A stretch of DNA of 64,000 nucleotides, taken from positions 248,001-312,000 of the forward strand of contig NZ_MSIG01000003.1 in the NCBI RefSeq assembly GCF_001927285.1. Direction: 5' to 3'. Each line of letters begins with the position of its first letter. The first letter of the stretch is position 1. Both the position numbers and the translations under genes were made by a program. A model generated the notes under the pieces. That model saw only the letters and a list, made by a program, of their open reading frames with translations. It had not been told where the DNA came from and searched no databases. This DNA comes from Mongoliimonas terrestris (GTDB lineage Bacteria > Pseudomonadota > Alphaproteobacteria > Rhizobiales > Pleomorphomonadaceae). Shown in pieces: positions 1 to 8,710 of the stretch.

Positions 1-300
1 CTGATCATCCGCTGTCCCATCTGCGGCGACCGCCCGGAGCTCGAATTCCGCTATGGCGGCGAGGGGCACGTGGCCCGGCCGGCCGCCACGGAGGCGCTCG
101 ACGACCAGACGGTCGCCGACCGGCTCTACATGCGCACCAACCCGAAGGGTCTCACCGTGGAGCGCTGGCGCCACGTGCACGGCTGCGGGCGCTTCTTCAA
201 CGCGGTGCGCGACACCGTGTCGGACTTTTTCGTGACCACCTACAAGGCCGGCGAGCCCCGGCCGGACCTCGACGCCCTCAAGAAGGAAGCCGTCCGATGA
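1..300 (+). CDS. soxD: Sarcosine oxidase delta subunit (5' end cut by window)
   Basis: Small zinc-binding subunit of heterotetrameric sarcosine oxidase, a cytoplasmic enzyme that oxidises sarcosine to glycine while passing the methyl carbon to tetrahydrofolate. The frame is open from the first base; 99 residues are visible, so only a few N-terminal residues are missing. Visible residues show the zinc ligands expected of the family: Cys5 and Cys8 (CPIC), a histidine pair at 58/60 and Cys62 (HVHGCGRFFN). The stop overlaps the start of soxA by 4 bases (ATGA), which suggests translational coupling. soxB would normally lie just upstream, outside the window. Family assignment is firm. Confidence 0.95.
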   Translation: MIIRCPICGDRPELEFRYGGEGHVARPAATEALDDQTVADRLYMRTNPKGLTVERWRHVHGCGRFFNAVRDTVSDFFVTTYKAGEPRPDLDALKKEAVR

Positions 301-3299
301 GCGCGCCCTTCCGCCTCGCCACCGGCGGCCGGATCGACCGGTCGAAGCCGCTCCGCTTCACCTTCGACGGCGCCGCCTACACCGGCTTTGAAGGCGACAC
401 CCTCGCCTCGGCGCTGATCGCCGGCGGCGTCCACCTGATGGGCCGCTCGTTCAAGTACCACCGGCCGCGCGGCTTCCTCACCGCCGGGCCGGACGAGCCG
501 AACGCCCTCGTCGGCGTCGGCGCGAGCCAGGACCGCTACACCCCCAACCTCCGCGCGCCCGTCGTCGAACTCCACGACGGCCTGGTGGCGGAGAGCCAGA
601 ATCGCTGGCCGTCGCTGCGCTTCGACGCGGGCGCGGTGAACGACCTTTTCTCCCGCTTTCTGCCGGCGGGCTTCTACTACAAGACCTTCATGTGGCCGAA
701 GTCCTTCTGGAAGACGGTCTACGAGCCGAAGATCCGGTCCATGGCGGGCCTCGGCAAGGCGCCGACCGCGCCGGACGCGGACCGCTACACCCAGGTCTAC
801 GCCCACGTGGACGTGCTCGTGGTCGGCGCCGGACCGGCCGGCCTCGCGGCCGCCCTTGCCGCCGCCGAGAGCGGCCGGCGGGTGATGCTCGCCGACGAGC
901 AGCCGGAGGTCGGCGGATCCCTCCTCCACGACGTGACCGCCACCATCGAGGGCCGCCCCGCCGCGGCCTGGGTGGCCGAGACGCTGGCGGCGCTGGAGGC
1001 CAAGGGCGTCCAGGTGCTCACCCGCACCACCGCCTTCGGCTACTATCCGCACAACATGCTGGGTCTCCTGGAACGCGTTACCGATCACTACGCCAACCCG
1101 GACCCGAAGCTGCCGCGCGAGCGGCTCTGGCAGGTGCGCGCCGGCGAGGTGGTGCTCGCCACCGGCGCCATCGAGCGCCCGCTCGTCTTCCCGGAGAACG
1201 ACCGGCCGGGCATTCTCCTCGCCGACGCCGCCCGCGCCTACGCCAACCGCTGGGCCGCCTCGGTCGGCAAGCGCGTGGTGATCGCCACCGCCTGCGACAG
1301 CGCCTACCGCACGGCGCTGGACCTGAAGGCGCACGGCATCGACGTCGCCGTCGTGGCGGACCTCCGGCCGATGCCGATCGGCCCGCTGGTGGACGCAGTG
1401 CGCGCCGCCGGCATCCGGGTGGAGGCCGGCACCGCCGTCACTGGAACCCGCGGCCGCCTGCGGGTTCGCGTCGCCCATCTCTCCCGACTCGACGGCCGGG
1501 GCGGCGCCCACGCGCCGGAACCGGTCGCCTGCGACGCGCTCCTGATGTCGGGCGGCTGGACGCCGACCGTGCATCTCTTCTCCCAGTCGCGCGGCAAGCT
1601 GCGCTTCGACGAGGGCCTTCAGGCCTACGTACCGTCCGTCTCGGTGGAGAAGGAGCGCTCCGCCGGCGGCTGCAACGGCGTGTTCGACCTTGCCGCCGTT
1701 CTCGCCGACGGCTACGCGGCCGGCGAGAGCGCCGCGCGCGCCACTCGCGTCCGCGCCCCGGCGAGCCGCGCCTTCCCGGTCGACGGCACCCACCCGGTGA
1801 CCGGCGGCCATCTCGGCGCCGTGCCGCACAGCCGCAACCCGTCGGCCGTGAAGGCCTTCGTGGACTTCCAGAACGACGTCACCGCCAAGGACCTGAAGCT
1901 CGCCACCCGCGAGGGCCTGCGCTCCATCGAGCACGTGAAGCGCTACACCACCACCGGCATGGCGACCGACCAGGGCAAGACGTCCAACATGAACGCCCTC
2001 GGCATCGTATCCGAGGCGATCAAGGCGCCGATCCCGCAGATCGGCCTCACCACCTTCCGGGCGCCCTACACGCCCGTCACCTTCGGCTCGTTCGCCGGCG
2101 CCTCGCGGGGCGACCTGTTCGATCCGGTGCGCAAGACCCCGAGCCACAGCTTCGCGGTGGAGAAGGGTGCGCCGTTCGAGAATGTCGGCCAGTGGAAGCG
2201 CGCCTGGTGGTATCCGCGCCCCGGCGAGGACCAGCACGCCGCCGTCCGCCGCGAGGTGAAGGCCATGCGGTCCTCGGTCGGCATGTTCGATGCCTCCACC
2301 CTCGGCAAGATCGAGGTGGTCGGGCCGGACGCGGCCGCCTTCATGGAAATGCTCTACACCAACGCCTGGGCGAAGCTCGGCGTCGGCCGCTGCCGCTACG
2401 GCGTGATGCTGCGTGAGGACGGCTTCGTAATGGACGACGGCGTGATCGGCCGGCTCGCCGCCGACCGCTTCCACGTGACGACCACCACCGGCGGCGCTCC
2501 GCGCGTCCTCAACCACATGGAGGACTACCTCCAGACCGAGTTCCCGCACCTTGCGGTGTGGCTGACCTCGATCACAGAGCAGTGGGCCGTGACCGCCGTG
2601 CAGGGGCCGAAGGCGCGCGACGTGATCGCGGCGCTCGTGGAGGGCGTCGACCTCTCCGACGCCGCCTTGCCGCACATGAGCGTGGTGGAATGCCGGGTCT
2701 GCGGCGTGCCGGCGCGGCTCTTCCGGGTCTCCTTCACGGGCGAGCTCGGCTACGAGATCAACGTGCCGGCCGACCATGGCGCCGCCGTGTGGCAGGCGGT
2801 GTACGAGGCCGGGCAGGCCTACGGCATCACCCCCTACGGCACCGAGGCCATGCACGTGGCCCGGGCCGAGAAGGGCTACATCATCGTCGGCCAGGAGACA
2901 GACGGCACGGCCGGGCCGGACGACGTCGGCCTCGGCTGGGCGATCGGCAAGGCTAAGCCCGACTTCGTCGGAAAGCGCGCCCTGGCCCGGCCCGCCATGG
3001 GGGCGGCGGACCGCAAGCAGCTGGTCGGCCTCCTCACCGAGGATCCGGCGACCGTGCTGGAGGAGGGCGCCCAGATCGTCGCGGACCCGGTGTTCGAGGT
3101 GCCGGCCCGCATGATCGGCCATGTGACCTCGGCCTACGAGAGCCCCACCCTCGACCGCTCCATCGCCCTCGCCATGGTGAAGGGCGGCCGGGCGCGCATG
3201 GGCGAGACGATCTACATCCCGATGCCGGACCGGGTGATCGCCGCCAAGGTGGTGGCGCCCGTCTTCTACGACCAGGAAGGAGCGCGGCTCAATGGCTGA
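297..3299 (+). CDS. soxA: Sarcosine oxidase alpha subunit
   Basis: Large subunit (1000 residues, normal for the family) of heterotetrameric sarcosine oxidase. The N-terminal 100 residues resemble the ferredoxin-like fold of this subunit (LRFTFDGAAYTGFEGDTLAS, then SFKYHRPRG). A dinucleotide-binding motif VVGAGPAGLAAALAAAESG lies near residue 175. The C-terminal 400 residues form a GcvT-type folate-binding aminomethyltransferase domain (GMFDASTLGKIEVVGPDA, GELGYEINVP), which takes formaldehyde from the active site to 5,10-methylene-tetrahydrofolate. It starts inside the end of soxD and its own end overlaps soxG by 8 bases, so soxD-A-G is one operon. Expected to be expressed on glycine betaine or sarcosine through the nearby GbdR-like regulator (inference). 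Confidence 0.96.
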   Translation: MSAPFRLATGGRIDRSKPLRFTFDGAAYTGFEGDTLASALIAGGVHLMGRSFKYHRPRGFLTAGPDEPNALVGVGASQDRYTPNLRAPVVELHDGLVAESQNRWPSLRFDAGAVNDLFSRFLPAGFYYKTFMWPKSFWKTVYEPKIRSMAGLGKAPTAPDADRYTQVYAHVDVLVVGAGPAGLAAALAAAESGRRVMLADEQPEVGGSLLHDVTATIEGRPAAAWVAETLAALEAKGVQVLTRTTAFGYYPHNMLGLLERVTDHYANPDPKLPRERLWQVRAGEVVLATGAIERPLVFPENDRPGILLADAARAYANRWAASVGKRVVIATACDSAYRTALDLKAHGIDVAVVADLRPMPIGPLVDAVRAAGIRVEAGTAVTGTRGRLRVRVAHLSRLDGRGGAHAPEPVACDALLMSGGWTPTVHLFSQSRGKLRFDEGLQAYVPSVSVEKERSAGGCNGVFDLAAVLADGYAAGESAARATRVRAPASRAFPVDGTHPVTGGHLGAVPHSRNPSAVKAFVDFQNDVTAKDLKLATREGLRSIEHVKRYTTTGMATDQGKTSNMNALGIVSEAIKAPIPQIGLTTFRAPYTPVTFGSFAGASRGDLFDPVRKTPSHSFAVEKGAPFENVGQWKRAWWYPRPGEDQHAAVRREVKAMRSSVGMFDASTLGKIEVVGPDAAAFMEMLYTNAWAKLGVGRCRYGVMLREDGFVMDDGVIGRLAADRFHVTTTTGGAPRVLNHMEDYLQTEFPHLAVWLTSITEQWAVTAVQGPKARDVIAALVEGVDLSDAALPHMSVVECRVCGVPARLFRVSFTGELGYEINVPADHGAAVWQAVYEAGQAYGITPYGTEAMHVARAEKGYIIVGQETDGTAGPDDVGLGWAIGKAKPDFVGKRALARPAMGAADRKQLVGLLTEDPATVLEEGAQIVADPVFEVPARMIGHVTSAYESPTLDRSIALAMVKGGRARMGETIYIPMPDRVIAAKVVAPVFYDQEGARLNG

Positions 3300-3873
3300 C
3301 ATCGCCCTGAAGGAGCCGGCGCTCCGCCGCTCCGTCTTCGACGGCCTGCCGCTGGCCTCCAAGGCCGCGGCGGCCTGCGCCCTGGAGCCGCTGCCGCCGG
3401 CCACCCGCCTTGCCGTCCGCGGCCGGCCGGGGGTCGCCGAGGCCGCCGCCGCCGCGCTCGGCTTCCCTCTGCCCACCGGCGTCTGCCAGTCCGCCGAGGG
3501 CGGCGGCCGCGCCGCCTTCTGGCTCGGTCCGGACGAGTGGCTGGTGATCGCTCCCGAGGCGGAGGCCGCCACGCTCGCCCCGACCCTGGAGCAGGCGCTC
3601 GCGGGCGTGCCGCACGCCATCGTGGACGTCAGCCATCGCAACGTGGCGCTGACGGTCTCCGGACCGCGCGCCGCCTATGTGCTCAACCACGGCTGCCCGC
3701 GCGACTTGTCTCTTTCCGCCTTCCCTGTCGGCACGGTCAGCCGCACTATTCTCGGCAAGGTGGAGGTGGTGCTGTGGCGCACCGGCCCGGAAAGCTTCCG
3801 GCTGGAATGCTGGCGCACCTTTGCCGAGTGGGTCGTCGGCTTCCTGAACGAGGCCCGCCGCGAGTTCGAATAA
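3292..3873 (+). CDS. soxG: Sarcosine oxidase gamma subunit
   Basis: 193-residue small subunit of heterotetrameric sarcosine oxidase. It is related to the GcvT fold but lacks catalytic residues; in the family it packs against the alpha subunit. Recognisable stretches include FWLGPDEWLVIAP, IVDVSHRNVALTVSGPRA and CWRTFAEWVVGFLNEA near the C-terminus. The ATG lies within the 3' end of soxA with a GGAAGGAG Shine-Dalgarno sequence shortly upstream. It closes the sox operon; no T-tailed hairpin follows, and a 176-base gap leads to the regulator gene. Confidence 0.93.
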   Translation: MADIALKEPALRRSVFDGLPLASKAAAACALEPLPPATRLAVRGRPGVAEAAAAALGFPLPTGVCQSAEGGGRAAFWLGPDEWLVIAPEAEAATLAPTLEQALAGVPHAIVDVSHRNVALTVSGPRAAYVLNHGCPRDLSLSAFPVGTVSRTILGKVEVVLWRTGPESFRLECWRTFAEWVVGFLNEARREFE

Positions 3874-3950
3874 GGGACTGCTGACGTCTTCAGGGTTTCT
3901 TTGCCGGATAGACGAACCGCGCCCATAAAAAGACTATCTTGGGAGTGAAC

Positions 3951-3979
3951 TGTCGGTATCATCAGTGAAGCGGTGTCGG
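3951..3979 (+). promoter_or_regulatory. Candidate GbdR-type operator upstream of the regulator gene
   Basis: Two copies of TGTCGG, at 3951-3956 and 3974-3979, start 23 bases apart. TGTCG(C/G) half-sites in direct orientation are typical of the AraC subfamily that includes ArgR and GbdR of Pseudomonas. The same 23-base spacing recurs in front of gbcA. Autoregulation is inferred. Confidence 0.45.
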
Positions 3980-4049
3980 CCGCAGGATGCGCGCGAACAA
4001 CAAAACACGGGGGTGCGCGACCTTCGCCGGGCCGGATCGGGAGGTTTTC

Positions 4050-5153
4050 ATGCAGATGCGCGATGGACGTCAGCGCATGCCCACCGGACCCGCCGTGCCG
4101 CCGGGACGGCCGCGGTTGAGTGTCGGTTTCATCCTGGCGGAGAACTTCACGCTCTCGGCCTTCTCGCTCTTCGTGGACCAGCTTCGGCTTGCCGCCGACG
4201 AGGGCGACCTGTCGCGGCCGATCAACTGCCAGTGGACCATCATGGGCTCCCGGCCCGACCCGGTGCGCGCCTCGTGCGGTGTCTCGGTATCGCGCACGTC
4301 CGGCTTCATCGATCCGAAGCGGTTCGACTACATCTGCGTCGTCGGCGGCATCCTGCACGCCGGCAAGCAGGTGGACGACGCCACCATGGACTACCTGCGC
4401 CAGGCCGCGCGGGCCGGCGTCACGCTGGTGGGCCTCTGCACCGGATCCTTCATCCTCGCCCGCGCCGGGCTGATGACCGGGCGGCGGATCTGCGTGAACT
4501 GGTACCACTACCAGGACTTCCTCAACGAGTTCCCGCACCACCACCCGGTCGCGGACCGGCTGTTCGTGGTGGACGGCGACCGCATCACCTGCCCCGGCGG
4601 CGGATCCGTGGCGGATCTCGCCTCCTACGTGGTGGAGCGCTCGCTCGGCCGCGCCGTCGCCCAGAAGAGCCGCCAGATCATGGTGCTGGAGCAGGCTCGC
4701 CCGGGCACCGCCGCCCAGCCGCACCCGCCGCTCGCCGACACCATCGCGGACGAGCGCGTGCGCCGCGCGTTGCTCCTGATGGAGCAGCATCTGGCCGATC
4801 CGCTGCTGATCGCCGACATCGCCACGCGGCTGCAGCTCTCCACCCGCCAGCTGGAGCGGCTGTTCCAGGCGGTGCTCGGCATGCGGCCGGCGGCCTTCTA
4901 CCGGTCGCTCCGGCTGAAGTACGCCCGCTGGCTCCTGGACAACACCGAGCGCTCCGTCACCGATATCGCGCTCGAAGCCGGGTTCTCCGACTGCGCCCAC
5001 TTCTCGCGCCACTTCAAGGCGCTGCACGGCGTGACCCCGTCCGACATCCGGCTGAAGGGCAAGCCGCCCATGGCCGGCGAGGACGAGACCGCCATCGCGG
5101 TCGCCGCAGGCCGGTTCGGCATGGAGATGGCGGGCACACGCCTGTTCGAATAG
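4050..5153 (+). CDS. gbdR: GbdR-like AraC-family regulator with GATase1-like sensor domain
   Basis: Transcription activator expected to switch on betaine and dimethylglycine catabolism. Residues about 20-200 form a DJ-1/GATase1-like domain (VGFILAENFTLSAFSLFVDQ, VGLCTGSFILARAGL), which senses the ligand in this subfamily. The C-terminal 100 residues are an AraC helix-turn-helix pair (IADIATRLQLSTRQLERLF, then SVTDIALEAGFSDCAHFSRH). An upstream in-frame start exists at 3987, but GGGAGG at 4039-4044 sits five bases before ATG 4050, giving 367 residues, about the length of Pseudomonas GbdR. It lies between sox and gbc genes on the same strand, which fits this role; a general GlxA-type regulator is the alternative. 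Confidence 0.85.
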   Translation: MQMRDGRQRMPTGPAVPPGRPRLSVGFILAENFTLSAFSLFVDQLRLAADEGDLSRPINCQWTIMGSRPDPVRASCGVSVSRTSGFIDPKRFDYICVVGGILHAGKQVDDATMDYLRQAARAGVTLVGLCTGSFILARAGLMTGRRICVNWYHYQDFLNEFPHHHPVADRLFVVDGDRITCPGGGSVADLASYVVERSLGRAVAQKSRQIMVLEQARPGTAAQPHPPLADTIADERVRRALLLMEQHLADPLLIADIATRLQLSTRQLERLFQAVLGMRPAAFYRSLRLKYARWLLDNTERSVTDIALEAGFSDCAHFSRHFKALHGVTPSDIRLKGKPPMAGEDETAIAVAAGRFGMEMAGTRLFE

Positions 5154-5171
5154 CCCTTGGCCGGCGCGGCA

Positions 5172-5209
5172 TGTCGGAAGGAACGCGACAGCCATGTCGC
5201 ATTCCGACA
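5172..5209 (+). promoter_or_regulatory. Candidate GbdR-type operator upstream of gbcA
   Basis: Nested dyad: TGTCGGAA (5172) and GCGACA (5185) face TGTCGC (5195) and TTCCGACA (5202). The two direct TGTCG half-sites start 23 bases apart, as they do upstream of the regulator gene. It lies about 80-120 bases before the gbcA start, a normal place for activator binding. Assignment to the neighbouring regulator is inference. Confidence 0.55.
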
Positions 5210-5290
5210 AGTCGCCGTCCGGCCGTCGTGCGCAAATGCCTTGGATGCGCCGGCCCCTCCGTTGCGAGGCCCCGGCGGGAGACCCGTCTG

Positions 5291-6547
5291 ATGCTCGACC
5301 GCAGCCCCGAATCCCCGCGCGCCCTCCTCGCCCGCCGCCGCCCCGGCTACAGCCTGGAGGCGCCCTTCTACACCAGCGCCGAAATCTTCGACCTCGACAT
5401 CGAGGCGATCTTCTTCCGGCACTGGATCTACGTGGGCGTCGAGCCCGACGTGCCCTTCGAGGGCGACGTCATGGTGGTCGACATCGACCGCGCCTCCATC
5501 CTCATCGTGCGCGGCGACGACGGCGTGATCCGCGCCTTCCACAACGTCTGCCGCCACCGGGGCGCCCGGCTGGTGCACGACTCGAAGACCACGGTCGGCA
5601 AGCTCGTCTGCAAGTACCACGCCTGGACCTACGACCTGGACGGCCCGCTCCTCCACGCCGAGCACATGGGCCCGGACTTCGACACCGCCTGCCACGGCCT
5701 GAAGCCCGTGCACGTGAAGTCGGTGGAGGGACTGCTCTTCATCTGCCTCGCCGACAACCCGCCGACCGACATCGACGAGATGGCCGCCGCCATGGGCCCC
5801 TATCTCGCCCCGCATGCCATCCGCGACACCAAGGTGGCCCACCAGACCGACCTCATCGAGGAAGGCAACTGGAAGATCACCATGGAGAACAACCGCGAGT
5901 GCTATCACTGCGCGGGCAATCATCCGGAATTGACCGTGCCGTTGTTCGAATACGGCTTCGGCTTCGCGCCGGACTCCATGGACGCCGCCAAGGCCAAGGA
6001 GGCGGACCGCTACGCCTGCATGGTCACCGACCTCCACGGCGAATGGGAGGGCTCCGGCTTCCCGTCGAAGGAGATCGAGCACCTGGCCGACCGCGTGACG
6101 GGCTTCCGCACCGAGCGCCTGCCCATCGACCGGGCCGGCGAGAGCCAGACCATGGACACCAAAGCGGCCTCGAAGAAGCTGCTCGGCACGCTCACCAACC
6201 CGAAGATGGGCGGCCTCTCCTTCTGGACCCAGCCGAACAGCTGGCACCATTTCATGGCCGACCACATCGTCACCTTCTCGGTGATCCCGCTGTCGCCGGA
6301 CCGCACGCTGCTCCGCACCAAGTGGCTGGTCCACAAGGACGCGGTGGAGGGCGTCGACTACGACCTTCAGCGCCTCACCGAGGTGTGGATCGCCACCAAC
6401 GCGCAGGACGGCGACCTCGTCGGCATCCAGCATTCCGGCGTCCGCAGCCCCGCCTACGAGCCCGGCCCCTATTCGCCCTTCACGGAAGGCTTGGTGGAGA
6501 AGTTCGCCGCCTGGTACACCGGCCGCCTCTCCGCTTACCTGGGCTGA
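5291..6547 (+). CDS. gbcA: Glycine betaine monooxygenase, Rieske oxygenase subunit
   Basis: 418-residue Rieske non-haem iron oxygenase that demethylates glycine betaine to dimethylglycine plus formaldehyde, with electrons from the adjacent GbcB. The Rieske cluster motif is complete: Cys87-x-His89 (CRHRG) and Cys107-x2-His110 (CKYHAW). The mononuclear iron site reads NNRECYHCAGNH, giving Glu203, His206 and His211. Glu rather than Asp before the two histidines is typical of quaternary-ammonium oxygenases. ATG 5291 is preceded by GGGAGA at 5277-5282; the open frame extends far upstream without family similarity. Stachydrine or carnitine demethylases share the fold, but the sox/gbdR context favours betaine. 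Confidence 0.92.
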   Translation: MLDRSPESPRALLARRRPGYSLEAPFYTSAEIFDLDIEAIFFRHWIYVGVEPDVPFEGDVMVVDIDRASILIVRGDDGVIRAFHNVCRHRGARLVHDSKTTVGKLVCKYHAWTYDLDGPLLHAEHMGPDFDTACHGLKPVHVKSVEGLLFICLADNPPTDIDEMAAAMGPYLAPHAIRDTKVAHQTDLIEEGNWKITMENNRECYHCAGNHPELTVPLFEYGFGFAPDSMDAAKAKEADRYACMVTDLHGEWEGSGFPSKEIEHLADRVTGFRTERLPIDRAGESQTMDTKAASKKLLGTLTNPKMGGLSFWTQPNSWHHFMADHIVTFSVIPLSPDRTLLRTKWLVHKDAVEGVDYDLQRLTEVWIATNAQDGDLVGIQHSGVRSPAYEPGPYSPFTEGLVEKFAAWYTGRLSAYLG

Positions 6548-6708
6548 GGCAGCGGCGAGCGCCCTCCCGGTCCGCCGTCCGACCGCCGGCGCCATCGATC
6601 GGCCGGCTGGCCCTCTTCCTTCCCAAGGGGGAGAGGGCTTGGCCGCGCCGGCCGATGCCCAAGTCCGCCTCCCATCCTCTTCTCCCGCCCCCGAGTCCGC
6701 CCCCCCGC

Positions 6709-7824
6709 ATGGCAACCCCCGTCGACCTCGTCCCGCACCTTGCCGCCGACCTTCCCGTCTGGGACGCGGAGGTCGACGACCGCCTCGTCTGCGTCGCCGC
6801 GATCGACGAGACGCACGACGTCAAGACCTTTGTCTTCGCCGCGCCGGAGCCGCGCCGCTTCGCCTACAAGCCCGGCCAGTTCCTGACCTTCGACGTGGAG
6901 ATCGGCGGCGAGACGGTGAACCGCTGCTACACGCTCGCCTCCTCGCCGCTCCGCCCGCACACGGTGTCGATCACCGTCAAGCGGGTGCCCGGTGGCCCGG
7001 TGTCGAACCATCTGCACGACACGCTGAAGCCGGGCATGATCGTGCGCGCCGTCGGCCCCATGGGCGAATTCACCTGCGCCGAGGCGGCTCCGGCGGAGAG
7101 GTATCTGTTCCTCTCCGGCGGCTCCGGCATCACGCCCCTGATGGCCATGAGCCGGGCCTTCGCGGACCTCGGCCGGCCGGTGGACGTGGTCTTCCTCCAC
7201 GCCGCGCGTACGCCCAAGGACATCATCTTCCGGACCGAACTCGACCTGATCGCCGCCCGCCTGCCGGGCTTCCGGGTGGTTCACCTGCCCGAGCGCGCCG
7301 ACGGTGAGCCGGGCTGGGCCGGTCCGCTCGGCCGCCTCTCCGCCGACTACCTCCGCCTTGTGGTGCCGGACGCCGCGACCCGGCAGGTCTATTGCTGCGG
7401 GCCGGATCCGTTCATGAAGGCGGCGCGGGGCGTGCTCGCCGGTCTCGGCCTGCCGGAGGCGGCCTGGCACCAGGAGAGCTTCGACTTCGCCACCCTGTCG
7501 GCCGAGCAGCCGGCCGTGGCCGAGGCGGTGATCGCCGCCGAGGCGACGCCCGCGACGGTGCCGTCCTATCAGGTGACCTTCCAGAAGATCGGCCAGACCG
7601 TGACGGTGCGCGCCGACCAGTTCGTGCTCGCCACCGCCCGCGAGGCCGGCATCCGCCTGCCGGCCTCCTGCACGGCCGGGCTTTGCGGCACCTGCAAGTC
7701 GAAGCTCGTCTCCGGCACGGTGGAGATGTCCCACAAGGGCGGCATCCGCCAGCGCGAAATCGACGCCGGCATGATCCTCCCCTGCTGCTCCAAGCCGACC
7801 AGCGACCTCGTCATCGACCGCTGA
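6709..7824 (+). CDS. gbcB: Glycine betaine monooxygenase reductase subunit
   Basis: Flavin/iron-sulfur reductase (371 residues from this start) that passes NAD(P)H electrons to GbcA. The FAD-binding motif RCYTLASSP is at 72-80, the nucleotide-binding GGSGITP at 137-143, and YCCGPDPFM near 230. The C-terminal plant-type [2Fe-2S] domain has Cys321-x4-Cys326-x2-Cys329 and a fourth ligand at Cys359 or Cys360. An in-frame ATG at 6655 would add a proline-rich 18-residue tail; neither start has a good Shine-Dalgarno sequence, so 6709 was preferred for family-like length. It lies 161 bases after gbcA on the same strand. Confidence 0.92.
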   Translation: MATPVDLVPHLAADLPVWDAEVDDRLVCVAAIDETHDVKTFVFAAPEPRRFAYKPGQFLTFDVEIGGETVNRCYTLASSPLRPHTVSITVKRVPGGPVSNHLHDTLKPGMIVRAVGPMGEFTCAEAAPAERYLFLSGGSGITPLMAMSRAFADLGRPVDVVFLHAARTPKDIIFRTELDLIAARLPGFRVVHLPERADGEPGWAGPLGRLSADYLRLVVPDAATRQVYCCGPDPFMKAARGVLAGLGLPEAAWHQESFDFATLSAEQPAVAEAVIAAEATPATVPSYQVTFQKIGQTVTVRADQFVLATAREAGIRLPASCTAGLCGTCKSKLVSGTVEMSHKGGIRQREIDAGMILPCCSKPTSDLVIDR

Positions 7825-7880
7825 GCACAGGGATTGGGGAGTGGACGCCTCCGCCTCCAAACTCCTCCGCCCCGCCAACC

Positions 7881-7980
7881 GTCATCCCGACGCACGCCGG
7901 GATCCAACCGTCCCGTCCACCCCCGCGCCTCCGAGACGATCCCATCGTCGGCTGGGCCCCGGCTTCCGCCGGGGTGACGC
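7881..7980. repeat. REP-like palindromic repeat, copy 1
   Basis: Begins GTCATCCCGACGCACGCCGG and ends with an inverted counterpart, GGCTTCCGCCGGGGTGAC. It is nearly identical in plan to the unit at 8059-8158, with the same internal GAGACGATCCCATCGTCG segment. Related units lie at 25368 and 61458. This is a short intergenic repeat with no coding capacity and occupies part of the 492-base gap after gbcB. Confidence 0.85.
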
Positions 7981-8058
7981 CTTGGGGAAAGCCGGGGCGT
8001 GGCATGCGGGCGGGGCGCGGCGGCCACGAAAGACGGCCCATCCCCTCATCCGCCAACC

Positions 8059-8158
8059 GTCATCCCGGCGAACGCCGGGATCCAACCGTCCCATCCGCCC
8101 CCGCGCCGCCGAGACGATCCCATCGTCGCTGGGCCCCGGCTTTCGCCGGGGGTGACGC
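8059..8158. repeat. REP-like palindromic repeat, copy 2
   Basis: Second unit in the gap between gbcB and the DUF486 gene, in the same orientation as copy 1 and 178 bases downstream of it. Its ends are GTCATCCCGGCGAACGCCGG and CGGCTTTCGCCGGGGGTGAC, inverted with respect to each other. The rest of the gap (8159-8316) shows no gene or other structure that I can recognise. Confidence 0.85.
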
Positions 8159-8316
8159 CCCGGAGGAAGGGGAGGCGCGAATCTTGAAGCCGGACACACC
8201 TGCCACCGGACCCGCGAACGCATCCACGAATGACGTGACGAGGCTTCCTCCCCCATCCCCTTTCCGCCATGCCCCCGCTACAACCAGCCGGCCCTCATCA
8301 CCGGACACCCGATTCC

Positions 8317-8685
8317 ATGCCCGCTCTCCTGTCCCCGCAGATCCTGCCCATCCTCCTCCTCGTGGCGTCCAACGTCTTCATGACGCTCGCCTGGTACGGG
8401 CACCTGAAATTCACTGACAAGCCGCTCTGGCTCGTGGTGCTCGCCTCGTGGGGGATCGCGTTCGTGGAGTATTGCCTCGCCGTGCCGGCCAATCGCATCG
8501 GCTACGGGGTCTATTCGGCGGCGGAGTTGAAGACCATCCAGGAGGTCATCACCCTGACGGTCTTCGTGGCCTTCTCGGTCATCTACCTGAAGGAGAGCTT
8601 CACCTGGAACCACGCCATCGGCTTCGCCCTCATTGCCGCCGGCGCCGCCTTCATCTTCCGCGGGCCGATCGGCGCGGGGCACTGA
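8317..8685 (+). CDS. DUF486 (DMT-like) membrane protein
   Basis: 122-residue inner-membrane protein of the DUF486 family, distantly like small multidrug-resistance/EamA half-transporters. Four hydrophobic segments are visible, starting ILPILLLVASNVFMTLAWYG and ending AIGFALIAAGAAFIFRG. The family signature ASWGIAFVEYCLAVPANRIG is present in the centre. Length equals the family norm. The start at 8317 (MPALLSPQ) is chosen over in-frame 8269 because the latter adds non-family sequence; no strong Shine-Dalgarno sequence is visible. Function is unknown across the family. Confidence 0.9.
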   Translation: MPALLSPQILPILLLVASNVFMTLAWYGHLKFTDKPLWLVVLASWGIAFVEYCLAVPANRIGYGVYSAAELKTIQEVITLTVFVAFSVIYLKESFTWNHAIGFALIAAGAAFIFRGPIGAGH

Positions 8686-8710
8686 CCCGCCCCGCCGGTG
8701 GAGCGGACGC

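Noticed and set aside
240..3641. 1133-residue open frame antisense to the sox operon
   Set aside because: High-GC antisense shadow: low-complexity Ala/Arg/Gly/His composition, no family features, and it covers three firmly identified genes.
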